64,000 nt of DNA from NCBI RefSeq assembly GCF_002224125.1, contig NZ_NCSM01000014.1, forward strand, positions 178,779 to 242,778. The letters run 5' to 3'. A model generated the notes under the pieces. That model saw only the letters and a list, made by a program, of their open reading frames with translations, was not told the DNA's origin and did not search any database. Source of the stretch: Streptomyces sp. NBS 14/10 (GTDB lineage: Bacteria; Actinomycetota; Actinomycetes; Streptomycetales; Streptomycetaceae). The translations under genes were made by a program, and so were the position numbers. How positions within the stretch are numbered: the stretch's first letter is position 1; each line of letters opens with the position of its first letter. Below, one piece after another: positions 26,205-35,028 of this stretch.

Positions 26205-26972
26205 ATGAATTCCGCAACGGTACGGAACCTGCTCGTCCGTGGCATGCTCGCCGGCCTCGGGGCCGGCGTGCTCGCCCTGATCGTCGCCTACCTCCTCGGG
26301 GAACCGAATGTCGACAAGGCGATCGGCTTCGAGGAGTCCCATGCCCCGGCGCATGAGCACCACGAGGTCGAACTCGTCTCCCGCAGCCTGCAGTCCACCG
26401 TCGGCCTGGCCACCGGTGTGCTGATCTACGGGGTCGCCTTCGGCGGCATCGCCGCCCTCGCCTACTGCTTCGCCCTGGGCCGCATCGGCCGCTTCACCCC
26501 GCGGGCCACCGCGCTGCTGCTGTCCGGCTGCGCCCTGCTCGCGGTGTACGTCGTGCCGTTCCTGAAGTACCCGGCCAACCCGCCCGCCGTCGGCGACCCC
26601 GACACCATCTCCAAGCGGACCAATCTGTATCTGCTGATGATGGTGGGCAGCGTGCTCCTCGCGATCGCCGCGACCATCCTCGGCAAGCGGCTCGCCCCGA
26701 AACTGGGCACCTGGTACGCCACCGTCGCCGCGGTGGCCGCCTTCGCCCTGGTGATCGGCCTGGCGTTTGCGTTTCTGCCGGCCGTCAACGAGGTGCCCGC
26801 CGATTTCCCGGCCACCGTGCTGTGGCGGTTCCGGCTCTCCGCGCTGGCCATCCAGGTCACTCTGTGGGGAGGCTTCGGGCTGGTCTTCGGCGAGTTGGCC
26901 GAGCGCCTGCTGAGCCCCAAACCCGCCACCAGGGCCCCGGCATCGCCGGTGGCCGCCGCCGGCCGACCGTGA
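26205..26972 (+). CDS. cbtA: CbtA family cobalt transporter
   Basis: A 255-residue membrane protein with about five or six hydrophobic segments (LLVRGMLAGLGAGVLALIVAYLL, GLATGVLIYGVAFGGIAALAYCF, LLLSGCALLAVYVVPFL, LLMMVGSVLLAIAATIL and others). The loop after helix 1 is His/Glu-rich (EESHAPAHEHHEVEL), a probable metal-binding site. CbtA and CbtB together form a predicted cobalt importer under B12-riboswitch control. It lies 22 bases after cbtB. Confidence 0.92.
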   Translation: MNSATVRNLLVRGMLAGLGAGVLALIVAYLLGEPNVDKAIGFEESHAPAHEHHEVELVSRSLQSTVGLATGVLIYGVAFGGIAALAYCFALGRIGRFTPRATALLLSGCALLAVYVVPFLKYPANPPAVGDPDTISKRTNLYLLMMVGSVLLAIAATILGKRLAPKLGTWYATVAAVAAFALVIGLAFAFLPAVNEVPADFPATVLWRFRLSALAIQVTLWGGFGLVFGELAERLLSPKPATRAPASPVAAAGRP

Positions 26973-26982
26973 TTCGACCGTC

Positions 26983-27006
26983 GCCCTGACCCCACCGGGT
27001 CGGGGC
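26983..27006. terminator. bidirectional terminator hairpin
   Basis: Ten-base-pair stem GCCCTGACCC / GGGTCGGGGC (one G-U) with loop CACC, placed between the convergent cbtA and phosphatase-like genes. Confidence 0.65.
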
Positions 27007-27011
27007 CCTCT

Positions 27012-27590
27012 TCAGGGGCGGTCGAGTGGCCGCCCCAGTCCGAGGTTCCAGCGTCCGGCCCGTCCACTGATCCCGGTCGCGGTCAGCGGCGGTACGTCGG
27101 CACGCCAGAAGGCCGCCGCGGGCGCGCCCAGCACATGCACCACCGCGGCCCGCACCACGTCCGGCTCCACCACGGCGAGCGTATGGCCGTCCGTCAGCGC
27201 CGCCGCGTCCAGCCACCGTCCGATCCGCAGGCACAGGTCCCGTACCGACTCCCCGCCGTGGGGTGCGGCCGCCGGGTCGGCCAGCCACCGGGCCACCGCC
27301 TCCGGCTCGGCGGCACCGACCTCGTCCAGAGTGAGGCCCCGCCAGCGGCCCGTATCCATACCAGCCAGTTCCGCACGGGGCTCGGCCACGCCGAGCCCCA
27401 GCGCGGCGGCGGTCTCCCGGCAGCGCAGGCTGGGGGAGGTGACGGCGCGGGCGGCCGAGGGCAGCGCCCCGGCCACGGCGCGGGCCCGTGCCGCGGCGCC
27501 GTCCTCGAGAGGGGTCATGCCGTCGTCGAACCGGGCCTGGCGCAGCGATGGGCTCATCGCGGCTGAGATGAAGGTGACGCGGCTGGTCAC
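27012..27590 (-). CDS. histidine phosphatase superfamily protein lacking catalytic histidines
   Basis: About 192 residues from GTG 27590 with the fold of the phosphoglycerate-mutase/CobC superfamily: TSPSLRCRETAAALG, MDTGRWRGLTLDEV, PHGGESVRDLCLRIGRWLD. The usual N-terminal RHG is replaced by SAA (FISAAMSPS), and the second catalytic SHG by EPD (AVVEPDVVRAAV). Both catalytic histidines therefore appear to be missing, making phosphatase activity unlikely. It sits between cbtAB and the second cobalamin riboswitch, so a link to cobalt or B12 metabolism is plausible, but its role is unknown. Confidence 0.8.
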   Translation of the reverse strand: MTSRVTFISAAMSPSLRQARFDDGMTPLEDGAAARARAVAGALPSAARAVTSPSLRCRETAAALGLGVAEPRAELAGMDTGRWRGLTLDEVGAAEPEAVARWLADPAAAPHGGESVRDLCLRIGRWLDAAALTDGHTLAVVEPDVVRAAVVHVLGAPAAAFWRADVPPLTATGISGRAGRWNLGLGRPLDRP

Positions 27591-27687
27591 GCGCTCGCTC
27601 CTCCTACCTGTGCCATGGGCGGTACGGCACCTACGTAACCACCGGTGGGCCCGCACCTGCCACACGTCCGACCGCAGGGCGGGCTTG

Positions 27688-27890
27688 ATAGCCTCTGGGG
27701 GCCAGTCGAGCCACACCTGAGGCCAGGGAATCCGGTGCGAATCCGGAACTGACGCGCAGCGGTGAGGGGGACGGGCGGGGCACACCATGCCACTGGGAGG
27801 GGAACGGGCCGGCCGAAGGGCGGGCGCGGGACCGTGCCGGGAAGGCGCCTCGTCCGGGCGAACCCGAGTCCGAAGACCTGCTGGCACCTC
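27688..27890 (+). promoter_or_regulatory. cobalamin riboswitch upstream of the BtuF-like gene
   Basis: Hallmarks: GGCCAGGGAATCCGGTGCGAATCC (from about 27721) read as two shorter conserved blocks, CAGCGGTGAGGGG, GCCACTGGGAGG (B12 box, about 27787) and the 3' block TCCGAAGACCTGC (from 27869). This is a full-length AdoCbl-type element, ending about 60 bases before the start codon. Most of the 27591-27953 gap is this element. Confidence 0.92.
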
Positions 27891-27953
27891 CGCGCCCCGG
27901 CGGGGAGGCCGTCCGTAGGCCAGGCTCCGCGTACGAGCCCCGACCACCGAGGC

Positions 27954-29027
27954 ATGCCCGTGCTGCTGCTCCGTACCTCTCTCCGTCCCGCCGCGGCTCT
28001 GCTGCTCGCCCCCGCCCTGCTGCTCACCGGATGCGGTGGCTCGGGAGGCGGCGCCGAGGGCGCCGGGAAGTCCGCCGGGTCGGCCGGTTCGACCGGTTCG
28101 GGCTATCCGCGCACCCTCGACAACTGCGGCCACAAGGTCACCCTGAAGTCGGCCCCCGAGCGGGCCGTCTCCCTCAACCAGGGCACCACGGAGATCCTGC
28201 TCTCCCTCGGCCTCGCCGACCGTATGGCCGGTACGGCGACCTGGACGGACCCGGTGCCGAAGGGCCTGGCGAAGGCCAATGCGTCCGTGCCGCGGCTGGC
28301 GGACAACGCGCCCTCGTTCGAGAAGGTGCTGGACGCCGACCCGGACTTCGTCACCGCCTCGTTCGTCTCCACCCTCGGCAAGGGCGGCGTGGCCACCCGT
28401 GAGCAGTTCGAGAAGCTGGGCGTGCCCACCTACGTCTCGCCCTCCGACTGCTCGGCGGGCAAGGACAACGACAGCGGCGGCGACGGATCGCGCGGCACCC
28501 CGCTCACCCTCGACAGCGTCTACGGCGAGATAGCCGACCTGGCGCGGGCGTTCGGGGTGGCGGAGCGAGGGAAGAAGCTCATCGCGGAGCTGAAGGGGCG
28601 GGTGAGCAAGGCCACCGCCGGGCTCGACGCTTCCGATGTCTCCCTCATGTACTGGTTCGCCAACTCCCAGTCGCCCTACCTGGCCGGCTGCTGCGGGGCG
28701 CCGGGCGCGATCACCCGGGCGGTCGGCGCGGAGAACGCCTTCGCCGACACCCACGACGAGTGGCCCCAGATCAACTGGGAAACCGTCGCCGACCGCGACC
28801 CCGACGTCATCGTCCTCGGCGATCTGACCCGTAAGCAGCAGACCGCGGAGACCGCCCGGGCCAAGATGCGTTTCCTGGAGAGCAACCCCGCCACCCGCAA
28901 CCTGACGGCCGTGAAGAAGAAGCGGTACGTGCTGCTGAGCGGGCAGTCGATGAACCCGTCCATCCGCACGGTCGAAGGGATCGAGAAGGTCGCCGCGGGG
29001 CTGCGCGACTTCGGGCTCGCCAAGTGA
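27954..29027 (+). CDS. cobalamin/iron-siderophore-type ABC substrate-binding lipoprotein
   Basis: A 357-residue lipoprotein. Its signal peptide ends in the lipobox LLTGC (about 23-27), followed by a Gly/Ser linker and a BtuF/FepB-like fold (PERAVSLNQGTTEILLSLGLADRMAG; NWETVADRDPDVIVLGD). ATG 27954 is selected because the signal peptide begins there. It overlaps the permease start. The riboswitch upstream indicates that the ligand is a corrinoid, with this protein capturing it outside the membrane. Confidence 0.88.
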   Translation: MPVLLLRTSLRPAAALLLAPALLLTGCGGSGGGAEGAGKSAGSAGSTGSGYPRTLDNCGHKVTLKSAPERAVSLNQGTTEILLSLGLADRMAGTATWTDPVPKGLAKANASVPRLADNAPSFEKVLDADPDFVTASFVSTLGKGGVATREQFEKLGVPTYVSPSDCSAGKDNDSGGDGSRGTPLTLDSVYGEIADLARAFGVAERGKKLIAELKGRVSKATAGLDASDVSLMYWFANSQSPYLAGCCGAPGAITRAVGAENAFADTHDEWPQINWETVADRDPDVIVLGDLTRKQQTAETARAKMRFLESNPATRNLTAVKKKRYVLLSGQSMNPSIRTVEGIEKVAAGLRDFGLAK

Positions 29028-30033
29028 GCGCCCGTACGCTGCTGCTGACCGGCGGCGGGGTGGCCGCGCTGCTGATGTCGGTCGCCGTCGCGGTGACGAT
29101 CGGACCGGCCGATATCTCCACGGGCGATGTGTGGGCCTCCGTCGCCGCCCACCTCGGCGTGGGCGAGAGCACGCTGACGCCGCTGCGCGACGGCATCGTG
29201 TGGAATCTGCGGATGCCGCGCACCCTGCTCGCCGCCGTATGCGGGGCCGGGCTCGCCGTATGCGGGGCGGTGATGCAGTCCCTGCTGCGCAATCCGCTGG
29301 CCGATCCGTTTGTGCTCGGGGTGTCCTCCGGCGCGTCCACGGGGGCCGTCGCCGTGGTCGTGCTCGGGGTGGGCGGGGGAGCCGTGTCGCTGTCCGCGGG
29401 GGCCTTCCTCGGCGCGCTGCTCTCCTTCGCGCTGGTGCTGCTGCTCAGCCACACCCTGGGCGGCAGCACGGACCGGGTCGTGCTGTCCGGGGTGGCCGCC
29501 ATGCAGTTGTTCTCCGCGCTGACCTCATTCGTTGTGCTGACCTCCGCCGACGCCGACACCACCCGGGCCGTGCTGTTCTGGCTGCTCGGCTCGCTCACCG
29601 GCGCCGGCTGGGGGCAGGTGCTGCTGTGCGCCCTCGTCCTGGCCGTGGTCCTCGCCCTCTGCCTCGGATACGCCCGCACCCTGGACGCGTTCGCCTTCGG
29701 CGACGAGGCCGCGGCCGGACTCGGCGTCCGTGTCGCGCGTACCCGCCTGGTCCTGCTCTCGGCGACCGCGCTGCTCACCGCCGCCCTGGTCAGCTGTGCC
29801 GGGGCGATCGGCTTCGTCGGCCTGGTCCTCCCGCACGCCACACGCGCCCTCACCGGCGCCGGCCACGCCCGCCTCCTGCCCGTCACGGCGCTGACCGGAG
29901 CCGTCTTCCTGGTGTGGGTGGACACCCTGGCCCGCACCGCCCTCGATCCCCAGGAGGTCCCGGTGGGCGTGGTGACGTCCCTCATCGGCGTACCGGCGTT
30001 CGTGGCCGTGCTCTACCGCGGCCGGAGCAAGGC

Positions 30034-30037
<4 letters not shown>
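29024..30037 (+). CDS. FecCD/BtuC-type ABC transporter permease
   Basis: A 337-residue membrane protein with about ten hydrophobic segments. Family motifs include RMPRTLLAAVCGAGLAVCGAVMQSLLRNPLADPFVLGVSSGAS and GAIGFVGLVLPHATRALTGAGHARLLPVTALTGA, the coupling region for the ATPase. GTG start overlaps the binding-protein stop, and its own end overlaps the ATPase start, giving a tight three-gene operon for corrinoid import. Confidence 0.9.
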
Positions 30038-30870
<833 letters not shown>

Positions 30871-30913
30871 TCGCCTGATCGACGGGCCGGGGCGGTTGGG
30901 GCACGCCGGCCGG

Positions 30914-32443
30914 TCAGATGTCGCGGAAGATCTCGATCTGCGCGCCGATCGAGTTCAGCCGCTCCGCCAGGTCTTCGTAACCCCGGTTGATCACATACAC
31001 ATTGCGCAGCACCGACGTCCCCGGCGCCGCCATCATCGCCAGCAGCACCACCACCGCGGGGCGCAGCGCCGGCGGGCACATCATCTCGGCCGCCCGCCAC
31101 CGGGTCGGGCCCTCGACCAGTACCCGGTGCGGGTCGAGGAGCTTGACGTGGGCGCCGAGGCGGTTCAACTCGGTGAGGTAGATGGCCCGGTTGTCGTAGA
31201 CCCAGTCGTGGATCAGCGTGGAGCCCTGCGCGGACGCGGCGATGGCCGCGAAGAAGGGCACGTTGTCGATGTTGACGCCGGGGAACGGCATCGGGTGGAT
31301 CTTGTCGATGGGCGCCTGGAGCTTGGAGGGCCGTACGGTCAGGTCGATCAGCCGCGTACGGCCGTTGTCCGCCGCGTACTCGGCGCTGCGCTCGTGGTCG
31401 AGGCCCATCTCCTCCAGTACGGCCAGCTCGATCTCCAGGAACTCCACCGGCACCCGTCGGATCGTCAGCTCCGACTCCGTGACCACCGCGGCGGCCAGCA
31501 GGCTCATCGCCTCGACCGGGTCCTCGGACGGGGCGAAGTCCACGTCCCGGTCGATACCGGCGAGGCCGTGCACGGTGAGCGTGGTGGTCCCTATTCCTTC
31601 GACCTTGACCCCCAACTCCTCCAGGAAGAAGCACAGATCCTGGACCATGTAGTTGGGGGAGGCGTTGCGGATCACGGTGACGCCGTCGTGCCGGGCCGCG
31701 GCCAGCAGCGCGTTCTCGGTGACGGTGTCGCCGCGCTCGGTCAGCACGATGGCGCGGGCCGGGGACACCTCGCGGTCCACCCGCGCGTGGTACATCCCGT
31801 CCGTGGCGGTGACTTCGAGGCCGAAGGGGCGCAGCGCGGTCATATGGGGCTGCACGGTGCGGGTGCCGAGGTCGCAGCCGCCCGCGTACGGGATCTTGAA
31901 CTGCCGCATACGGTGCAGCAGCGGGCCGAGGAACATGATGACGCTGCGGGTACGGCGGGCGGCCTCGGTGTCCATGGAGTCGAGGTCCAGCTCGGCGGGC
32001 GGCACGATCTCCAGATCGGCCCCGTCGTTGATCCAGCGGGTGCGGACGCCGATGCTGCCCAGCACCTCCAGGATGCGGTAGACCTCCTCGATCCGGGCGA
32101 CCCTCCTCAGGGTCGTACGGCCCGAGTTGAGCAGCGTGGCGCACAGCAGCGCGACGCATGCGTTCTTGCTGGTCTTGACGTCGATGGCGCCCGAGAGGCG
32201 CCGGCCGCCGACGACCCGCAGATGCATCGGCCCCGCGTATCCGAGCGAGACGATCTCGCTGTCCAGGGCCTCGCCGATCCTGGCAATCATCTCAAGACTG
32301 ATGTTCTGGTTGCCTCGCTCGATGCGATTGACCGCGCTCTGGCTGGTGTTGAGCGCTTCCGCTAGCTGCGCTTGGGTCCAGCCGCGATGCTGGCGGGCGT
32401 CGCGGATGAGCTTGCCGATACGGGAGAGGTAGGCGTCAGTCAT
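30914..32443 (-). CDS. XRE helix-turn-helix fused to UDP-GlcNAc 1-carboxyvinyltransferase (MurA-like)
   Basis: A 509-residue fusion. Residues 1-65 are an XRE helix-turn-helix (LIRDARQHRGWTQAQLAEALNTSQSAVNRIERGNQNIS). Residues about 72-509 are an EPSP-synthase/MurA barrel with the substrate lysine in TSKNAC (Lys93) and the PEP-binding, fosfomycin-target Cys190 in AGGCDLGTR. The enzyme adds enolpyruvate to UDP-GlcNAc at the first step of peptidoglycan synthesis. A perfect ATCTCA-GATA-TGAGAT palindrome 13 bases before the start is a probable site for its own DNA-binding domain. Catalytic residues look intact, so it may be a moonlighting enzyme-repressor. Confidence 0.9.
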   Translation of the reverse strand: MTDAYLSRIGKLIRDARQHRGWTQAQLAEALNTSQSAVNRIERGNQNISLEMIARIGEALDSEIVSLGYAGPMHLRVVGGRRLSGAIDVKTSKNACVALLCATLLNSGRTTLRRVARIEEVYRILEVLGSIGVRTRWINDGADLEIVPPAELDLDSMDTEAARRTRSVIMFLGPLLHRMRQFKIPYAGGCDLGTRTVQPHMTALRPFGLEVTATDGMYHARVDREVSPARAIVLTERGDTVTENALLAAARHDGVTVIRNASPNYMVQDLCFFLEELGVKVEGIGTTTLTVHGLAGIDRDVDFAPSEDPVEAMSLLAAAVVTESELTIRRVPVEFLEIELAVLEEMGLDHERSAEYAADNGRTRLIDLTVRPSKLQAPIDKIHPMPFPGVNIDNVPFFAAIAASAQGSTLIHDWVYDNRAIYLTELNRLGAHVKLLDPHRVLVEGPTRWRAAEMMCPPALRPAVVVLLAMMAAPGTSVLRNVYVINRGYEDLAERLNSIGAQIEIFRDI

Positions 32444-32455
32444 ACGGCAGAGACT

Positions 32456-32471
32456 ATCTCAGATATGAGAT
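32456..32471. promoter_or_regulatory. palindromic operator before the HTH-MurA gene
   Basis: ATCTCAGATATGAGAT: six-base arms perfectly inverted around GATA, directly upstream of the HTH-MurA start. Consistent with autoregulation by its XRE domain. Confidence 0.6.
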
Positions 32472-32541
32472 GTGTGCGCGACGGGGGTGGCGTTCGGGTG
32501 AGGGGGCTGTCAGGCGCCCTGCCCGGCAATCCCTGTTGTTC

Positions 32542-32561
32542 TAGTTGCATGCGAACAACTA
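32542..32561. promoter_or_regulatory. candidate YtrA/GntR operator
   Basis: TAGTTG-N8-CAACTA (32542-32561), overlapped by GTTGTTC (32535-32541) and GAACAAC (32553-32559), and followed by a second TGCGAACA. It is about 30 bases before the DUF1648-like gene, whose operon ends in a YtrA-type regulator. Confidence 0.55.
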
Positions 32562-32591
32562 TGATGCGAACACCTGATGCAGGAGGCACCC

Positions 32592-33590
32592 GTGTATCAA
32601 CCGCTACGTCGCACCTTGGTGATCGCCTTCCCCTTCGCCCTCGCCTGCGCCGCCGTCCTCACGACGTACGCGGCCCTGCGCGACCACCTTCCCGACCCGC
32701 TCGCCACCCACTTCCCGGCGAGCGGCAAGGCCGACGGCTTCTCCAGCGCGACATCCTTCATCTGGGTGAGCATGGCTCTGCTAGCGGTCCAGGGGGCGGT
32801 CTTCGCGGCCCTCGTCCACCGCTCCGGCAGGGGCAGCAGGGGCAGCCGGGGCGTCGGCTCGCTGCGCCTGATGGCCGCGTTCGCGTACGGGGAGTCGGGG
32901 CTGCTGGGCTACCTCTTCCCCGCCACGCTCTTCGCCAACGCCGATGTCCCCGACGCAGCCGACGTCCGCCTCCCCATGTGGCAGCTGGCCGTGGCCCTGG
33001 CCTGCGCGCTGCTCGCCGCGGCGCTGGGCTGGCTGCTGGCCGGGGCGGACGCCGCGCCCGCCGACGAGCCCGCCGAAGAGCCGCACCGGCTGCCGCTCCG
33101 CGAGGGCGAGGTCGCCAGCTGGACCCGCACCGTCACCTCACGCGTACTGCTCGGCGTCGGGCTGGCCCTCGCGTGCGCGGGCGCGGTACTGGCCTTTACG
33201 GTGAGCCCAGGAATCGGGCTGCCGATGGCCGTGATGGGGGTGATCGCCGTGTTGCTGTCCGGCTGCCGGGTCACCGTCGACCGGCGCGGCCTGACCGTGT
33301 CCCCGCCCGTCGTCCGGCTGCCCCGGCTGCGGGTGCCGCTCGGCCGTATCGAGGAGGCCACCAGCCGACAGGTGAGCGCGTTCGACGACTTCGGCGGCTG
33401 GGGCTACCGGATCAGGGCGGGGCGCAGCGGCCTGGTGCTGCGCTCCGGGGACGCGCTGTGTCTGCGGCTGACCACCGGCAAGGAGTTCGTGGTGACAGTG
33501 GACGACGCCCGCACCGCCGCGGCGCTGCTCAACACGCTCATCCACCGGGCGGCGGACCGCGGCGCGGGCCGCTCGGTGGACGCGAGCTGA
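32592..33590 (+). CDS. DUF1648-like multi-pass membrane protein
   Basis: A 332-residue membrane protein. The first 70 residues fit the DUF1648 pattern (HLPDPLATHFPASGKADGFSS between two helices). There are about six hydrophobic segments, then a cytoplasmic C-terminal domain after VTVDRRGLTVSPPVVRLPRLRVPLGRIEEA. GTG 32592 is chosen because AGGAGG at 32581-32586 fits it. The GntR gene follows after one base, so the pair is co-transcribed, as often seen for DUF1648 proteins with YtrA-type regulators. Function unknown. Confidence 0.8.
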   Translation: MYQPLRRTLVIAFPFALACAAVLTTYAALRDHLPDPLATHFPASGKADGFSSATSFIWVSMALLAVQGAVFAALVHRSGRGSRGSRGVGSLRLMAAFAYGESGLLGYLFPATLFANADVPDAADVRLPMWQLAVALACALLAAALGWLLAGADAAPADEPAEEPHRLPLREGEVASWTRTVTSRVLLGVGLALACAGAVLAFTVSPGIGLPMAVMGVIAVLLSGCRVTVDRRGLTVSPPVVRLPRLRVPLGRIEEATSRQVSAFDDFGGWGYRIRAGRSGLVLRSGDALCLRLTTGKEFVVTVDDARTAAALLNTLIHRAADRGAGRSVDAS

Positions 33591-33591
33591 C

Positions 33592-33954
33592 ATGCTGTTC
33601 ACGGTCGATCCCGGCTCCCCGGTCCCGCTCGGCGACCAGATCGCCGCCTCCGTACGCCGCGCCATCGCCGACGGCACGGTCCACCCCGGCGAACGCCTCC
33701 CCGCCGCCAGGGCCCTCGCCGACTCCCTCGGCGTCAATGTGCACACCGTCCTCCGCGGCTACCAGCGGCTCCGCGAAGAGGGCCTGATCGAACTGCGCCG
33801 CGGCCGCGGCGCCGTCGTCACCGGCGCCCCCACCTCCGTCGGCCGCGCCCGCCTCGTCGAGGGCGTCCACGGCCTGGTCACCCAGGCCCGCGCGATCGGG
33901 CTCTCCGACGACGAACTGCTCGCCCTGGTGCGCAACGGCCTCACGGGCGGCTGA
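33592..33954 (+). CDS. GntR family regulator, YtrA subfamily
   Basis: A 120-residue regulator: an N-terminal winged helix (VPLGDQIAASVRRAIADGTVHPGERLPAARALADSLGVNVHTVLRGYQRLREEGLIELRRGRG) and a short C-terminal helical tail (about 85-120) typical of the YtrA subfamily. These repress linked membrane-transport genes. It is one base after the DUF1648-like gene and probably binds the dyad at 32542-32561 (inference). Confidence 0.88.
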   Translation: MLFTVDPGSPVPLGDQIAASVRRAIADGTVHPGERLPAARALADSLGVNVHTVLRGYQRLREEGLIELRRGRGAVVTGAPTSVGRARLVEGVHGLVTQARAIGLSDDELLALVRNGLTGG

Positions 33955-33966
33955 TCGCCCCGGCGA

Positions 33967-34929
33967 TCACTCGTACCGGTGACCGCCCGTCCCCGTCCCC
34001 GCCGACACCCCCGCTGCCGCCCCCGCCGTCAACCCCGTCACCATCCCCGCCACCAGCTCCGCGAGGTCCGCCGCCGGGTCGTCCAGGGGTGTCGCGTGGA
34101 GGAGTTCGACGCGGTGTACGAGGCGGGGGGAGATCAGGGGGATCGCGACGATGCCGGGGGCGCCCTTGGTGGCGGAGTGGGGGAGGAGGGTCAGGCCGTG
34201 GCCCGCGGCGACGAGGGTGAGGAGGGCCCGTACGTCGGTGCCCTCGTAGCGCAGGGCGGCGCGGAAGCCGTTGGTGCCGCCGACGGCGCGCAGGTGGCGC
34301 AGGGGGACGGCGGCGTCGGGGGCGTCGAGCCAGCGCCAGCGGGGGGCGGCGAGGTCGGTCAGGCGCAGGCCGAGGCGGCGGGTCAGGGGGTGGCCGAGGG
34401 GGAGGGGGACGACGAGCGCGCCCTCGGCGATGGGCAGGGTGGACAGCGGGCCGAGGTCGGGCAGCGGCAGGGGGTCGCCTGGCGCCGTCAGGCCGTCGGT
34501 CAGGCCGAGGTCGAGCTGCCCGGTGGCCATGGCCGCGGGGATCTCGTCGCGGGACAGGAGCCGTACGGCCGTCCGTACGCCCGGGTGGGCCCGGCGCACC
34601 TCGGCCAGGGCCGCCGCGACCCGGGGCGTCATGGCGGGCGGCGAGGCGCCGAGCGTAAGACGCGCGGTGGTGGCGCCGGCGAGGCGCTCGACGTCCGCGC
34701 GGGCCGCGTCCAGCCGGTGCAGCAGTGGGCCCGCGTGTTCCAGCAGCCGTGCGCCCGCCGCGGTCGGCGCCACCGGACGCCGGGTCAGCAGCGGGGTCCG
34801 CAGATCGGCTTCGAGCGTGGCGATGTGCCGGGACACGGCTGACGGGGGGAACCCCAGGTCGCGCGCCGCCTCCGCGAAGGACGCGCGGCGGGCCACGGAC
34901 ACGAAGGTGCGGAGCAGGTGCGGATCCAT
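33967..34929 (-). CDS. LysR family transcriptional regulator
   Basis: A 320-residue LysR-type regulator. N-terminal helix-turn-helix: LLRTFVSVARRASFAEAARDLGFPPSAVSRHIATLEADL. Effector domain: LTLGASPPAMTPRVAAALAEVRRAHPGVRTAVRLL. The C-terminus ends in a Gly/Ala-rich tail. ATG 34929 has AGAAGG upstream; the open frame extends to 34953. No divergent target gene remains next to it, because the region upstream is occupied by the tnpB element. Confidence 0.88.
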   Translation of the reverse strand: MDPHLLRTFVSVARRASFAEAARDLGFPPSAVSRHIATLEADLRTPLLTRRPVAPTAAGARLLEHAGPLLHRLDAARADVERLAGATTARLTLGASPPAMTPRVAAALAEVRRAHPGVRTAVRLLSRDEIPAAMATGQLDLGLTDGLTAPGDPLPLPDLGPLSTLPIAEGALVVPLPLGHPLTRRLGLRLTDLAAPRWRWLDAPDAAVPLRHLRAVGGTNGFRAALRYEGTDVRALLTLVAAGHGLTLLPHSATKGAPGIVAIPLISPRLVHRVELLHATPLDDPAADLAELVAGMVTGLTAGAAAGVSAGTGTGGHRYE

Positions 34930-35028
34930 CAGACCTTCTTTCGAGGGGGCCACCGGCTTGAGCCCGTGGAGGTGTCCAATCCTTGAAGCGGAGCGCGAAG
35001 CGGCGGAGCACGCTGCGTTGTCAGTGGT

